Source: Phellopilus nigrolimitatus (taxonomy: Eukaryota > Basidiomycota > Agaricomycetes > Hymenochaetales > Hymenochaetaceae). Taken from it: a DNA stretch of 64,000 nucleotides. Location of the stretch: NCBI GenBank assembly GCA_021029095.1, contig JAJOHG010000001.1:2587011-2651010 (forward strand), in the 5' to 3' direction. The position numbers and the translations under genes were made by a program. This document shows, in pieces, positions 12,289 through 24,179 of the stretch. Each line of letters starts with the position of its first letter. The stretch's first letter is position 1. The notes under the pieces were generated by a model. The model made no database searches and had not been told where the DNA came from. It worked only from the letters and a program-made list of their open reading frames with translations.

Positions 12289-13866
12289 TTAGGGTTTCAC
12301 TGCTGTCTCGCCGTTCTCCAGTCGTCTCCGCTGCCTGGGCAGTGTATCGACCTCGCTCTCGGGGTGCCATGGCATCTGCGGGTGCGGTGGCCACTTGCCT
12401 GTCGCGTCGCCCGCAGGGATAAACCCGTACGGCGTATGGAACGGCGGGAATGGTATAGGTGGGACTGGTGCATGCGAGGGCTGCTCGCGGCGGTCTGGAT
12501 GGTGGCGCGAGCGATAGAGGGAGAGTAGCGCGTTCACGAAGACGGTCATGAAGGCCAGGGACGAGAGCGTGAAAAGCTTTGGCTTAAATGAGTACTCGAG
12601 CCATTCACTATAGTTGCGATGAATCGACTGACCAAGGTCTTCCAGCTAATGGGCTCGACGAAACCGTTCACCACCTCCGCGAGCATCTCCGCGCCGACCT
12701 TCGCGCGGCCCACGACCTTCGGGTCCCGGCTCATGCACGTTTCCCAGGTCGCGCATTGGCGGAGCATTGCTGGAATCGGGCTCGTGTCGCACAGATTCTG
12801 CTTGTACAGCTGTGCGCACGTTGTGATTTCCTGAAGAATGTCTGGATTGCGGAATGGATCCCTCTGAGCTGGAGTTTGTGAGCGAACGGATTAGCACGCA
12901 CCCATGGAGTACTCTCCGATGCGTTGTTCCACGTCCCGCTGCACCGTGAAAATAAATTGAACCAGGAGATAAAGGAACACAAGAATTAATGACAGGTTGA
13001 ATAAAAACTGTAGGTATCTGCCCTTTCTGATCAGCTCTCTATTTTCATAAAGAAATATGGGACGAGTATACTCACCCAAGTAAGATGTAGGGCGTATCGC
13101 TCTTCACGGGAGCGGGTACCGGGCATATTAAGCGTATAATGGTTTGACGTTCTTTGGGCAACCGCGTTCGACTTCTTCGGAGATCCGTCGCCGTCATACT
13201 CATCATCTTCATCACTTTCCTCTCCATCGTCCGCATCCGCTGCTCCCATTTGAGTGCGCAGGCGACTCGAACGATTCCGCGCCTGCCCGCCTGCCTGGCC
13301 ACGTCTGCGTGCCAAGCGCCGTACGGCTGCATTTGAGATAAGCCGGCGCTCTGGGCTCTCGTCTTCGTTCCCGCCATTATCTTCCTCCTCTTCTCTGTCC
13401 TTCTCGCCTCCCCTGCTGTTCTTCGCGCGCCCAAAGTTCGGCTGTGGTATGTGCGGGGGCGGGGTGATTTCCACATCCTTCATGTCGATTTCTGGGGTGT
13501 CGGGTAAAGGCGTTGTCCACGTCGGCTGCGCAAGGTGCGGCGGGCGGAATAGGTAGCGAACATTCTCGCCGAAGACGGGGCGCGGCTCGGCCTCATGATT
13601 CTTTTTGGGATCGAAGGGCGACTGGGGGCGGGATTGCGATGCTGTGCGTCCCTGGTCATGTTTTGTGTCAGTTTACGCGTTTGGAGAAAGGGACGAGGAA
13701 AGGGCATATATGACATTTGTAAGATGAAAGACGCACTTTTCAGAGGAGGCGCGTTCTGGTTTTGCGCGTCGACTCTCCACGCGGGGATCGTGCGAGCGCG
13801 GTTCGTGAATTCGATGCCAGACATCGGTGCCTCGGTGCTGCGCGCGCGTCCATAGGTCGTAGACAT
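12289..13866 (-). CDS. BRL1: Brl1/Brr6-type nuclear envelope protein (one apparent frameshift)
   Basis: Exons from the start: 13866-13737, 13641-13076, 13017-12902, 12841-12633 and 12576-12289. The C-terminal half is the Brr6/Brl1 disulfide-bridge domain: a transmembrane helix (SLILVFLYLLVQFIFTV), RDVEQRIGEYSM, a set of conserved Cys (TTCAQLYKQNLC, LRQCATWETCMSRDP), the ISWKTL segment, then a second transmembrane helix. In yeast these proteins span the nuclear envelope and ER and assist nuclear pore assembly. The N-terminal half is charged and disordered. The summed exons are one base over a multiple of three. The frame ending NHYTLNMP must switch to VPAPVKSDTPYILLG at a CCC/GG run at 13119-13123, so either one base is extra or a cryptic splice exists. 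It is divergent from CLPP, 200 bp apart. Confidence 0.85.
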
Positions 13867-14066
13867 GATAAGTCGCCCCAGCTACCCGTCGCTGTCGTCA
13901 GAAGAAAAACAACGCGTGCCGCGCTACGAACTCAGCGTCGAGAAAGGACCTTCACGTCGTGGACGTGTGGTCATGAACCAGCCGAGGGTGACACGTGACT
14001 CGCGTCCACGTCCATTTACGATTTGCCTCGATGCTCACTCCTTGTTCTCGAGCAAAGTATTCAAAA
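13867..14066. promoter_or_regulatory. Shared divergent promoter of BRL1 and CLPP
   Basis: Two hundred bases separate the start codons of two divergent genes, so both promoters and both leaders must lie here. No specific binding site is identified. Confidence 0.5.
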
Positions 14067-15329
14067 ATGCTACGGAATCTACTACCAACGGCTCGGAGGA
14101 ACGTACAACGGATTGGTAGAAGTGTCTCGTCGAGAAACTTTCACCCAATCTCGGCGGTTTCACGCACTTCGACCTCTACCTCCGCGTCGTCTGGATGGAC
14201 AGAACCTAGCGCGTATGACTTAGTACCTATGGTCATTGAGCAGTCGGTGCGTGCAATATCGCGCACACAAAATGAAAAACTCCTAAGTGGTTAACTTAGG
14301 GCAGAGGAGAACGTTCCTTTGACATCTTTTCGCGCCTTCTCCGCGAGCGCGTCGTCATGCTCTACGGCCCAGTATGTTTTGCGCACGCTCGCGCTATAGA
14401 ATATACTCATCAATGGGAGTACTCAGGTCCGTGACTCCGTGTCAGCAGTGACCGTCTCTCAGCTGCTCTTCCTCGAGGCTGAGGACTCGTCAAAACCCAT
14501 ACACATGTACATCAACTCGCCGGGCGGAAGTGTTACCGCCGGTCTGGCTATCTACGATACAGTGCGTGATTTCCAGACCAACTTAGCCCCTTTCTTTGCT
14601 ATTGCAGACTCGTTTTGATACTTAACGATACAGATGCAGGTTCGAATCTATTATGAGACTTGAGCGCGATTCCACGCTGGTAGAGATCTGAAATGCAGTG
14701 ATGTGAACTTTGCGCAGTATGTTTCTTCTCCGATACACACGTACTGTGTTGGCCAAGCGTGCTCTATGGGGTCTTTGCTCCTCGCTGCGGGTATGCGCTT
14801 TTTCTCATGCGACAAATGCTGTGTTCTGAAATTATGTTCTCCTTGAAGGCGAGAAGGGCAAACGCCATTGCTTGCCGCATGCGAGCATAATGATCCACCG
14901 TAAACACCGTATTGCTTTCATAAGAAATGTGCGCTCAAGTGATTTGATTTTGCAGAGCCATCCGGGGGAGCATCAGGCCAAGCATCTGACATTGCCATCC
15001 ACGCCAGGGAAATCCTCCGCGTGCGGGAAGTGCTTACGAGTATTTACCAACGACACTGCTCTCATGAAGGCGAAAGTATTCAAGAAGGAATGCAGAGGTT
15101 TGGTAAGCATAATACGTCCATATTTTTTGCGTTCATCCTTACATGTTTTCGAGCAGAGAAGGCATTGGAGAGAGACTATTTTCTGACTGGTGGGCTTACA
15201 TGACATGGCCAGAGTTTGGCAATCTGACAGACAGCTACTTTCTTTTCTTCAGCGAAAGAGGCACTTGAGTTTGGGCTTGTAGATGGCATACTGGAACGAC
15301 GGCCGAACGCAGAAGCAGAAGGACGTTAG
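14067..15329 (+). CDS. CLPP: Mitochondrial ATP-dependent Clp protease proteolytic subunit
   Basis: Nine exons: 14067-14246, 14300-14371, 14427-14561, 14634-14639, 14718-14790, 14849-14899, 14956-15102, 15157-15189 and 15253-15329, giving 257 residues. The N-terminus ([19 protein letters not shown]) is rich in Arg and Ser and lacks acids, as in a matrix-targeting presequence. The body is classic Clp[45 protein letters not shown] with catalytic Ser147, [18 protein letters not shown] with His172, and ALERDYF with Asp228, ending in [12 protein letters not shown]. It should form the tetradecameric serine protease of the mitochondrial matrix, fed by ClpX. The fourth exon is only six bases (ATGCAG, encoding the conserved Met-Gln of DTMQYVSSP). 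Baker's yeast lacks ClpP, but many filamentous fungi keep it. Confidence 0.94.
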
Positions 15330-16021
15330 TCGGCTCAGGCATACTGCTGCGGACGCATTGATTCCATCATGAGCGTTGTCCCACGGAACATACGAGATGG
15401 CTGGGCACCTTGGCTACCAACTAAGGAGACGACATGCGCGTTGGCGACAGTACATACATAGGACAGGTGTGAAACTGACTAGCTGGTATACGGCACTTTT
15501 ACGACCAACACAGCATCAGCATCCTCAGAATAAATTATTAAGAATTTGTTTGTGATCTTTTTTTGTGGTCGTGGCCGGATGTGTGTCCAACAAGAACCGT
15601 AAAAGGCAGCCGTAGTGATAGGATTGGGCCATCAGGCCGTGGTCGATGCCGTTGTCGTCAACCGCGACTATAGACAGCCAGTCCTATAGCCCTCGTCGCG
15701 CTCGTCCGCGACCATCCTTGTATCTCCCTCCTCTCCTTTTTCCCCGTTCTTTCTTTATTTGTGAGCGGTAGGCGGCGTTGTCCCGCTGGCCGGGTCTGTC
15801 TAAGTATCTTCTGGGAATTGTGGTGAGCATTTCAAGGCTGTCCGGTGCACCTCCTTGGCGATCTCTGATTGAGTCTCATTGAGACGGCCTTGCCCCACGC
15901 GTACCGGCAGCCTCTTTCCCACTTATTCCCATCATCATACAGCACGTCTTATACCACCCAAGGGGTTTCTTTTACTTCTACGACGACGGGCCTTGCTTTC
16001 TTCTTTTCTGTTGTTTGGTAG
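15330..16021. other. Intergenic region upstream of the ADAM gene
   Basis: About 0.7 kb. A CT-rich stretch at 15721-15765 (CTCCCTCCTCTCC, then TTTCTTTATTT) looks like the core promoter and leader of the downstream gene. Nothing coding was seen. Confidence 0.5.
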
Positions 16022-19000
16022 ATGTCTGTCTGGTTGGGCCACGCCAACCATGCGCTGGTCGTCCTCCTCTTGTTATGCTTAGTTTTCGTCTCTGGTGAGT
16101 GTCGAGCATTCAGCTACAAGGAGACAGTCGTGCTAACAAATGGGCAGCATCGAGCGTACCTCCGCGCCCTCTGAAAAGGGTTGCCCACCCGTCGACCCGT
16201 GCGCTTGAGATCCTTCCCCGTCAGCTTCCGCCCCCCAAGGCACTCCGCACCCGCGCTTCCTCTCCATTCATCAATAGCCCGACGCTTTTCCACTCGGACT
16301 CCTTCCGCCTCACGTTCTCCGCCTTCGATGATGTCTTCCACCTCCACCTCCGCCCGAATGACCATCTTATTCACCCTGCCGCGCGCATTAATTACTACAA
16401 GAATGGGCCTGGCGGACGCCAAGTTCTCGATCGATCGGTGCCTCTCCTCCGCGAGAGCGTCCGCGTGTACTGGGGCGAAGTCGTCGCTGCAGAGCACTCG
16501 CCGGAGCGCATGCGGGAAGATGCCGCGGGAGTGCTTCCTCGTCCATCTCGGCAGCCGGGCAAGGAGCTCGGCTGGGCACGCATTATCGTGCATTCGCAGG
16601 GCGACGCCGCACGCGGGCTCGCACCCGTCTTCGAGGGTGCGTTCGAGGTCGACGGCGTGACGCACCACGTACAGACGCGCGAAAACTACCTGCGCAATAA
16701 GTTGGCGCCAGATCCTGCGCTCGTAGACGGCGGTAATGACCCAGATGCACGGCTCGTCATTTGGCGCGACTCGGATGTACTACCGCACGTGGAAGAGACG
16801 CGTGGAGGGTCGCAAAGATGCTCTCACGATACTCATGAATTTAATACGGATCCCTGGCGGAATCCCGTGTTGCGCAGACCTCCTGCGCCCCCAGCGTGGT
16901 ACGATCCGCTGGGTATGCTGAGCGAGACAGCTACGTGGGCGAACAGCTCTCTCGCGAAGCGTGACGATGTCGCAGGCGGTGGTTCGTCAAATACATTCGA
17001 AAGCTCAATTGGCCAGACGACGGGCTGTCCGAAATCGCAGAAGGTGTTGTACATGGGCGTGGCGGCAGATTGCGCGTATGTCACCGCGTACTCGTCCACG
17101 CAGAACGCGACGATGCAAATCCTCAATGACTGGAACAGTGCGAGCGCGCTGTACAAATCGAGTTTCAATGTCAGCCTCGGAATCGTCCAAATCGATGTTC
17201 AGGATCCGACATGCCCGACCTCTGCTCCTGCCGATGCGCCTTGGAATGTGGGCTGCGATAATACCAATGTGACTTTGAATGACAGGCTATCCCTCTTCTC
17301 CGCATGGCGAGGTACGAAAGGTGATGACGGAACTGGGCTTTGGCATCTGATGAGCGGGTGCCCGACAGGCACAGAGGTCGGCGTGGCATGGTTAGGGACG
17401 CTTTGCCAACAGACAGCGTCCGGGAGTACAGGCTCGATTGTGAGCGGAACCGCAGTGTCGACGAATGGACGCACTGAGTGGGAAGTTGTCTCGCACGAGG
17501 TTGGACATAACTTTGGAGCTATAGTTCGTCTTTCATTTCTAAGCCGATGTCGAAAAACGCCGAGAACTAATTTATTAATTCTAAATAGCATGATTGTCAA
17601 GATGGGTGTGGTACAAATTCCAGTCCGGTGTGCTGCCCTCTAACGAGCAGCACATGCAATGCAAATGATGCATTCATCATGAGCCCTGTGACGTCCTCAA
17701 CAGAGAAGACCTTCTCTCAATGCTCTATCGGCAATATATGTATGTCTCGTCTTGAAATATGCATTTTGAGAATATCACTTATACCTCCCTAGGCTCTCTG
17801 ATGGTTTCGACCGCCTCGGGTGCAGTCAATGCAACGTGTCTGCAGGACCCTGATCCGAGCAAGGTCACTTTAGCGTTGAATATGTGTGGAAATGGCATTG
17901 TCGAGAGTGGAGAGGATTGCGACCCTGGGCAGAACACCACGTCAACTTGCTGCGTCGCGTCGACTTGCAAGTTCGCCTCGGGTGCGCAGTGCGATCCAGC
18001 GAGCAGCACCTGTTGCACAGGGTAGTTGCCAATATGCGCCGTCGACGCAGGTCTGCCGACCCGCGGTAGATCCAGCTTGCGATATTGCTGAGATGTGCAC
18101 GGGCAATTCGTCTAGCTGTCCGTCTGATCAATTTAAGCCAAACGGTGCGTTTATTCCGTCATTGACCGTTCTCCTGATGCTGAGATGACTGCATTTCTGT
18201 GAAGGCCAGAGCTGCGGGAGCGGCGAGCTTACTTGTGCCAACGGTGTCTGTACAAGCCTGAATCGTGAGTCTCTATTTACTGTCATCATACCGATCCTCA
18301 TTGATGATGCCGTCTCTCAGAGCAATGCCAGACTGTGGGCGCATCAATGAACTTGACCACCGCTTGTTCTAAGGCCGACAACTCATGTCAAGTATCATGT
18401 CAAGATCCATCAAACAAGAATCAATGCATTCAACTGCAGTCTCAGCTGATTGATGGATCCTCTTGTGGTAAGTTTGCCGATTTCTCCGCTGTAGAGTTGT
18501 TGACGAATGTCATCTAAGGCTTTGGTGGTACGTGTCAGTCTGGCACTTGTAAAGCTGGCAGCGTTTTGGATACAGTAAAGGTGTGCAGTCTTAGGTTTCG
18601 TGTATGATGATCTGTCCGAGCTGACGTGGTCTGGCGGGTAGTCGTGGTACGTGCAAAACCTACAGATAGCCATCCCGGTAAGCGTTGTGGGCGCCATTGT
18701 AATTCTCCTTTTGCTATGGGGCCTCTTCCTCTGTAAGTCTCTCAAAACGCGAAAAGGAAACTTGGATTTTAATTTTGATTGTCAGGCATCAAACGTTGTC
18801 GCAAGAGTAATGGAGCCTCGATGGAGCCAGCGCTCGTAGGCCGAAGGGGGATGCGTATACCTAGCTGGCAGCCGCCGCCACCGCCATTGGGTGTCAGGCC
18901 TCCTCCTTCTGTCCCCGTGTCAACCCGACCACAGATACATCAGCCATTAATGACCGTTGCCAATATTAACCCGCGCAGATCATCAGTCCCGGTATCTCTT

Positions 19001-19336
19001 CGGCCTGGGGGACCGAAGTGAGCGAATACTACAAAATCTTGGAAAAATAAGCTAACATGCGCACAATTTAGTCCCAATGCACCGTGGGCTCCACCTTCTG
19101 CATATGCAGGCGGTGGAAAGTACAATATGAATCCGCCTATTTCGCCACGTAATCAGAGCTGGGACGGCGTAGTTAATCTGCCGGTAGCTGGCTCGGCACG
19201 AATGCCTGGTCGCAACAGACCAGGGTCCGGGCAATCCGGGAGCTCGAGTCGCTCTCGCAACCCCGCCTTCCTTCAGCCAAGGCAACGCGACGAATCGCGA
19301 TGGGTCGATCCAACGTCATGGAACGGACCCTTATGA
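16022..19336 (+). CDS. ADAM-type zinc metalloprotease with disintegrin region (one apparent frameshift)
   Basis: Exons 16022-16094, 16148-17523, 17589-17739, 17793-18144, 18205-18264, 18321-18467, 18519-18580, 18642-18732, 18786-19017 and 19072-19336; about 935 residues once a single extra base is allowed. A signal peptide (ALVVLLLLCLVFVSA) leads into a prodomain and a reprolysin domain with the zinc motif HEVGHNFGAIHDC near residue 474. A Cys-rich disintegrin-like region follows (CGNGIVESGEDCDPG, AEMCTGNSSSCPSD), then a Cys-rich segment, one transmembrane helix (VSVVGAIVILLLLWGLFLC) and a Pro/Arg-rich cytosolic tail. This is the animal-type ADAM layout, as in fission yeast Mde10 and other fungal ADAMs, and is probably a cell-surface sheddase; the substrate is unknown. 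At 18020-18022 a GGG run puts a stop right after STCCTG, while SCQYAPSTQVCRP continues one base out of frame. Confidence 0.9.
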
Positions 19337-21824
19337 TGATGATGATACTGGACATCCGCCGTTATCTCCCCTTCGTATTCTTTGTCGTATCTTACCTGAC
19401 ACGACTTTTCGTAATCCGCTATCATGATCTGGGATACTCAATTACATCTTCTATTACGTTGTCTCGTGGTCTCAGTATACCACTCGTCGTTTTTGCCAAC
19501 TTGACGACTCTTGTACGCTATATAAGACTTTGTTATACATATCGCTATCGTTGCTTTTGCGTTCGTAAAGCTACATTGGAGAAATGATGAAATGTGCATG
19601 ATAGGACACAGTTCATTTCAACCGTAAAGTTCGCTCTAGACGAGCGTCCGGCGTCACAGTGTCGATCATGCTAATCATTGCTTCTCTATTAGACTTCCCT
19701 CCTTCCATTTTTAATAGAAATGCATTGAACGGTGGCTAAGATGCACGAAGCTAGTTGTATGTATATTTAAAATCCAGAGTGAATGGGGACGACTGATGCG
19801 ATATGCAGAGAAAAGTTAAAGTTATAATTAATTCAACGCCGACGAGAAATTGAGTCCCTCAGAAGAACGATCACAGTGCGCGAGTGAAACAAACCGGAAT
19901 CAATAATGACCAGAATCTCACGCATGGCGTAGTTATCTTTCTAGTCTGCGTGTAAATGCAGAGGTCAACTCTCGTGCTATTCTTCCTCATGGAGTTTTTG
20001 ATGGCCACTCTTGTACTGATCCGACATACACTCCTGTTAGGTACCTCCGACGATGGTACTTCGCACGATATCTGGTCTACTTTGACGAAATTTACGATCT
20101 ACCGGACGTTACTCCGTCTTTGTAGATACGGATTCAGTACCGCCGGACGTTAGCATATAAGTACACGGGGATGTAGTTGGCCTGGGTACAATAGCATCGG
20201 TGATCGATTTTGCGCATCGCGACGCCTCACAACCGGAGCTAAAGACCGTTGAAGGCCGGCAGGACAAGGAGCATCCCGAAATACATAAAAGGACCTATGT
20301 GGTCTCAATATACTGCGTGAGCACCATCAGGATTGTATCGTCTGGAGAGTCGCGACGTCCTTTATGGCAATCTCTTACGCTGCGTTGGCTCGTAAATAGG
20401 TAACGGAACAGAGAACCACATAATACAAATTAGGCTTGCCAAATCTGCACGGAAATATCTGCATCTTGCACATATTATCGTTCTACATTTGGAAGGGATC
20501 TTGCTCCTTCGGGCGTCGTCGCCATCAGCTTGTACCGACCGTGATCCCAGAATGCTTTACGCCGCGAAATCAGTAAAGAAACTAGCGTTGTCTGTGTTGA
20601 AGCTATCAATGATTGCGCCTATAACTTAGCGTAAAGATCGGCATTCTCACCGACATCCTTTCGACCATACACGACAACGCCACATTGAACTTCTACCTTG
20701 CCCAAGCCTCAGCAAATCCAGAATCCATACAACAATATGCATTTCATCCCTACGTTCAAACGCTCGAGGGCACGCACGCATGGTGAAGAGCACAATTCTA
20801 GTCCCCTGCGAGATATCAGCAGTGGTATATTGTTAAGGGAGCTCTCGAGGATAATCAGAAGCCCGAAACTCCTCTCCCCAGCGCGGCGGAAGATGGTCAC
20901 CCATGTCGAACTCAGTTGGTCCCAGATCTCGACTTTCGTCTCGCTCGAGGATGCCCGAAAGAGCGATGCCATTCGACGTCGGGCTATCTTTTTACTCTGA
21001 GGCAAGGAGGCGGGGAATGTATTTGAGGGACATTATGGGCTTTCTCAGGTATGACAACTCGACTTCGTTAACATGTCTTAATGCTGACGGAGTTGAACAC
21101 ATATAGTCGTTTTCGTGCTGGCGTAGACCGAATCAATAGATGCGTCGAGTGCGTTTGCTGTTCGAGATGAAGTTCTGTCCTCCTCAGCATGCCGCTAAGG
21201 TCTATTTATCCTCCCACGTTTCTATTGCGCGCTCACTGATGGAGTCGATGGATGGAGGAGACGAAGTAGTCCTCAGAGCCGGAAATTGCAGAGCCTATTC
21301 AGTCAGAAGAACAAGAATCCTGCACATTGCATCATTTGCATCATCGCTAGTCGTAGGGAAAAAGACAAGTTCGGTATCGGGTGTTTGATAGATCATGACC
21401 GCGTTCCCGCATTATGTGCCGCGTTATTGTACTCTAGAAGAGTTGAAACGGAGCTTGAAGTCCCAGTAGGCAGACTCATATGGAGCTACAGACTTATAAT
21501 CCAAATCTCATCATTGACAAATGAAAATGCAGTCGAGGAGTCTCTGAAGAAGCGTGCTAGCCACAGGAAGGTGAAGAGATGGAGAAGCCATATCGGGATA
21601 GCAAGATCGACGTCGAGCGTGGGAAGACTTTACCCACTTCTACAGTACTCTTGAGTCGTCTCCGGCTCGTCGTCGTCGTCGTCGTCCTCCAGCTCACCCT
21701 TCGTGACCGTCACTCATTTCTCCTGGAAGACGCTGCATTTTCGATATTTAGTGTTGTGGCTGCGCGACAGCACTGGTCTCGACATTGTTAACCTGCTGCT
21801 GTACGTCAAAAAGAGCTTCCAGAA
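19337..21824. other. Gene-free interval of 2.5 kb
   Basis: AT-richer sequence after the ADAM gene (3' UTR to roughly 19600). It has scattered stops in every frame and no frame resembling a known protein. A short GTC triplet run sits near 21671-21686, just before ERF4. It may hold ERF4 regulatory DNA. I could not see terminal repeats or transposon remnants by eye. Confidence 0.45.
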
Positions 21825-23546
21825 ATGGCGACAGCCACATCTCCGCCCTCCCCCGGCACCCATCATTCGTCCATCTCCAGCGAGAGAATGGCCAACATCA
21901 TGCACGGCGACGTGACTCCATTGTCGCTCTCTCAAACTGTCTCAGCTACGGGCCGCAGGAGCTCGTCTTTCGACACGCAAAGACGTCGATCACGCAACTC
22001 GAAGACACGCGTCGATGGGACCAGTGGTCCTATCATCTCCCTTATGGAGGTCGAACAACCGCACTCGCGCCCATCGCTAGAAATTACACGCGTAGCCAGT
22101 GCTCAGGAGGGTCCGAGCGCGTCGGACAATAAAGCGGAGGGCGAATCGGGCGTGGACAGGAAGCGCGCAAGCCCAATAAGCGTTGGCATGGTGGCACATA
22201 CACCGAAAGAGCATCTTCCACCCAGTCCGCCGCTTACGCCCGTCGGGTCGGAAGAGAGTCTCCGGAATTCGGTCGAAGTGGCAGAAAACTCACAGGCGCG
22301 TGTCCCGCGGGACAAGAGTGGCTCTGTCGACGAGGAAGTGGGGTATGAGGAAGGCAAGGGCGACTTATCAACGTGGTCCTACCATCCCGACGGGGAAAAC
22401 ACAGATGAAAGCGAAGCCGGAGACGATAGCGCATTTGCTCGGCCTTCCAATACTGTCGCAATTCCACAGATTGATTCCCCTGTCCCACCGACTCCGCCTC
22501 CGAAAAGCCCACGAAAAGACGAGTCAAGCGCCCCTACGCGATACCCATCCATTTTCCCGCCTCACGTCCCCGCTTCTTATATGTCTGGCGATCTTTCTTC
22601 TTCGTCTGTGCCGCATAATCACAGGGCCTCCGCTTCTTCGCCTACGCGTTCACATCCTTTGCACAATGCACCTAGTCCACAGCCGTGGGACCTCGTTGAT
22701 CCACCGCCAGACAGCGACGACCGCGGAGGAGATTTGGGCCATGGGGTGCAGGAGCGACAGGGAAGGTTGAGGAAAACGACCAGTAAGAGCCTGCTTTTCG
22801 GGTCGCGCGATGTGGTTGTGAAAGAGTGCGTCTTTATCTTTCCTTCCGTCGCCTCTTTCTACTACTGATATAAATTTGGTTCTCAGTGGTAAGAAATATC
22901 GCATCCCGCGCTCGTCATATTATTTCGGGCCGCCACCCGACACGTCGGCGTTCGGGACAGCACCTATAGGGCACATGGGGGTGAACCACCCGCGCGAGGT
23001 CGTCCGAATTGAGCGCGATTACTCTGGTGGCGAGCTCACTCAATTTAGTCCTGCATATCCGCTGGAGTTAGAAGGTCGCGTGAGTAGAACCGATTCTTGC
23101 CTTCTTTCGAACCTATCTTGCTTCCGGATATTGACCTGCGATGTAGATATCGCCGACACAATTCCTCGAGACTATCAACGCAATCAACGAGTCGCTCATT
23201 GAGGCGCATAGTCTGCGCTGGTCTTTTTTAGATAATACGCTTGCCATGCTTACACTGTACATCTCCCGATTTTTTGTCCGGTCTCATTATGAGAAAGTTA
23301 GTTTACCTTCTGGTTTAATGTTTTGAAAGAAAAGCTAATCGAAATTCGTCTGGCAGGAAATGCAGCGTCTGTGCAACCTCATTACGGGTCTGAACAGGCA
23401 GCTTTACAACCCTGTAGGCTTGAATATCCTCTGGCCGAAAAATGTTGCCTTCATGTTTGTGAGAATCTTCTCCGACATTATATTTCTCCTGTCATCGAAA
23501 ATACTGATTGCTCCAAATTAAACAGCTCGAGATTGAGTACTATTGA
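21825..23546 (+). CDS. ERF4: Erf4/Golgin-A7-family subunit of Ras palmitoyltransferase
   Basis: Exons 21825-22825, 22887-23079, 23147-23296, 23357-23458 and 23526-23546; 488 residues. The first 330 residues are disordered and rich in Ser, Pro and acidic residues, with proline clusters (VPPTPPPKSPRKDE). The C-terminal 135 residues are the Erf4 domain: REVVRIERDYSGGELTQFSP, YPLELEGRISPTQFLETINA, HSLRWSFLDNTLAMLTLYIS, NLITGLNRQLYNPVGLNILW, ending LEIEYY. Erf4 binds the DHHC enzyme Erf2 on the ER or Golgi, and the complex palmitoylates Ras proteins near their C-terminus. Family members from yeast to human (GOLGA7) share this domain. The last coding exon is only 21 bases, including the stop. The start is the first ATG in the long frame. 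It converges on the next gene, 630 bp apart. Confidence 0.9.
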
Positions 23547-24179
23547 TACATGTCTCCTCTGAGCTGGTCATGCTTAGTATCACGCTCCTTCCATTTCATT
23601 TCTTTATTTTCGCTTCGTGACACCAATTTTCCAAGGAAACTCTTATCTTCGTGCACTTAAACTGCCTTTCTTATGAATCATCTTCAAGTAATAGCCTGTC
23701 TTCTACACCAGCAATGTCCGGCGCTTTTTCGCGTTCTGAGTCGTTCGCATGTCTTCTCTTGCTTCCACTCCTTTGACGTCTTCCATATTGCTTTTTCTGG
23801 TCCTGCATCTTGATCGTTCACCGCTGTCTATGTATCACACATAATTTATGTAGCATTATTTTTTCTTATCTTTCTCTTCGCTTAATTGAAATCGGCGGAA
23901 CTTCTCAGGTTTAAAATTTTTTTGGTTTAGTTTTTGTTCTTTACAGTCACGAATGGATCTTCTCTTCTGCTGTAACTGCGTGAAGTCCTCCACTTTAATT
24001 ATATCAAGTCAGTTGCCTCGAGAATGTACGTAAGAACAGATAACTATGGATCGTAATGTTACAAGGGTAAAGTAGTGCATATCGTTACAATACAACCCAT
24101 TCAGATGAAAAGAAAAAGAAAAAGTGCGTATGATGCATGAAGTCCCGTGAAAACCCTCCTTGACCCGAACATAGGTCCT
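23547..24179. other. Convergent 3' intergenic region
   Basis: About 630 bases between the stops of ERF4 and the aspartic-protease-like gene. It is T/C-rich with T runs, as expected for two 3' UTRs, and shows no coding signal. Confidence 0.6.

Noticed and set aside
14630..14660. GGTTCGAATC resembling a tRNA T-arm
   Set aside because: It lies at the donor of a CLPP intron, with no acceptor stem, D-arm or anticodon arm around it.
19337..21824. Possible transposon remnant in the gap after the ADAM gene
   Set aside because: No terminal repeats, target duplications or transposase-like peptides could be found by eye.
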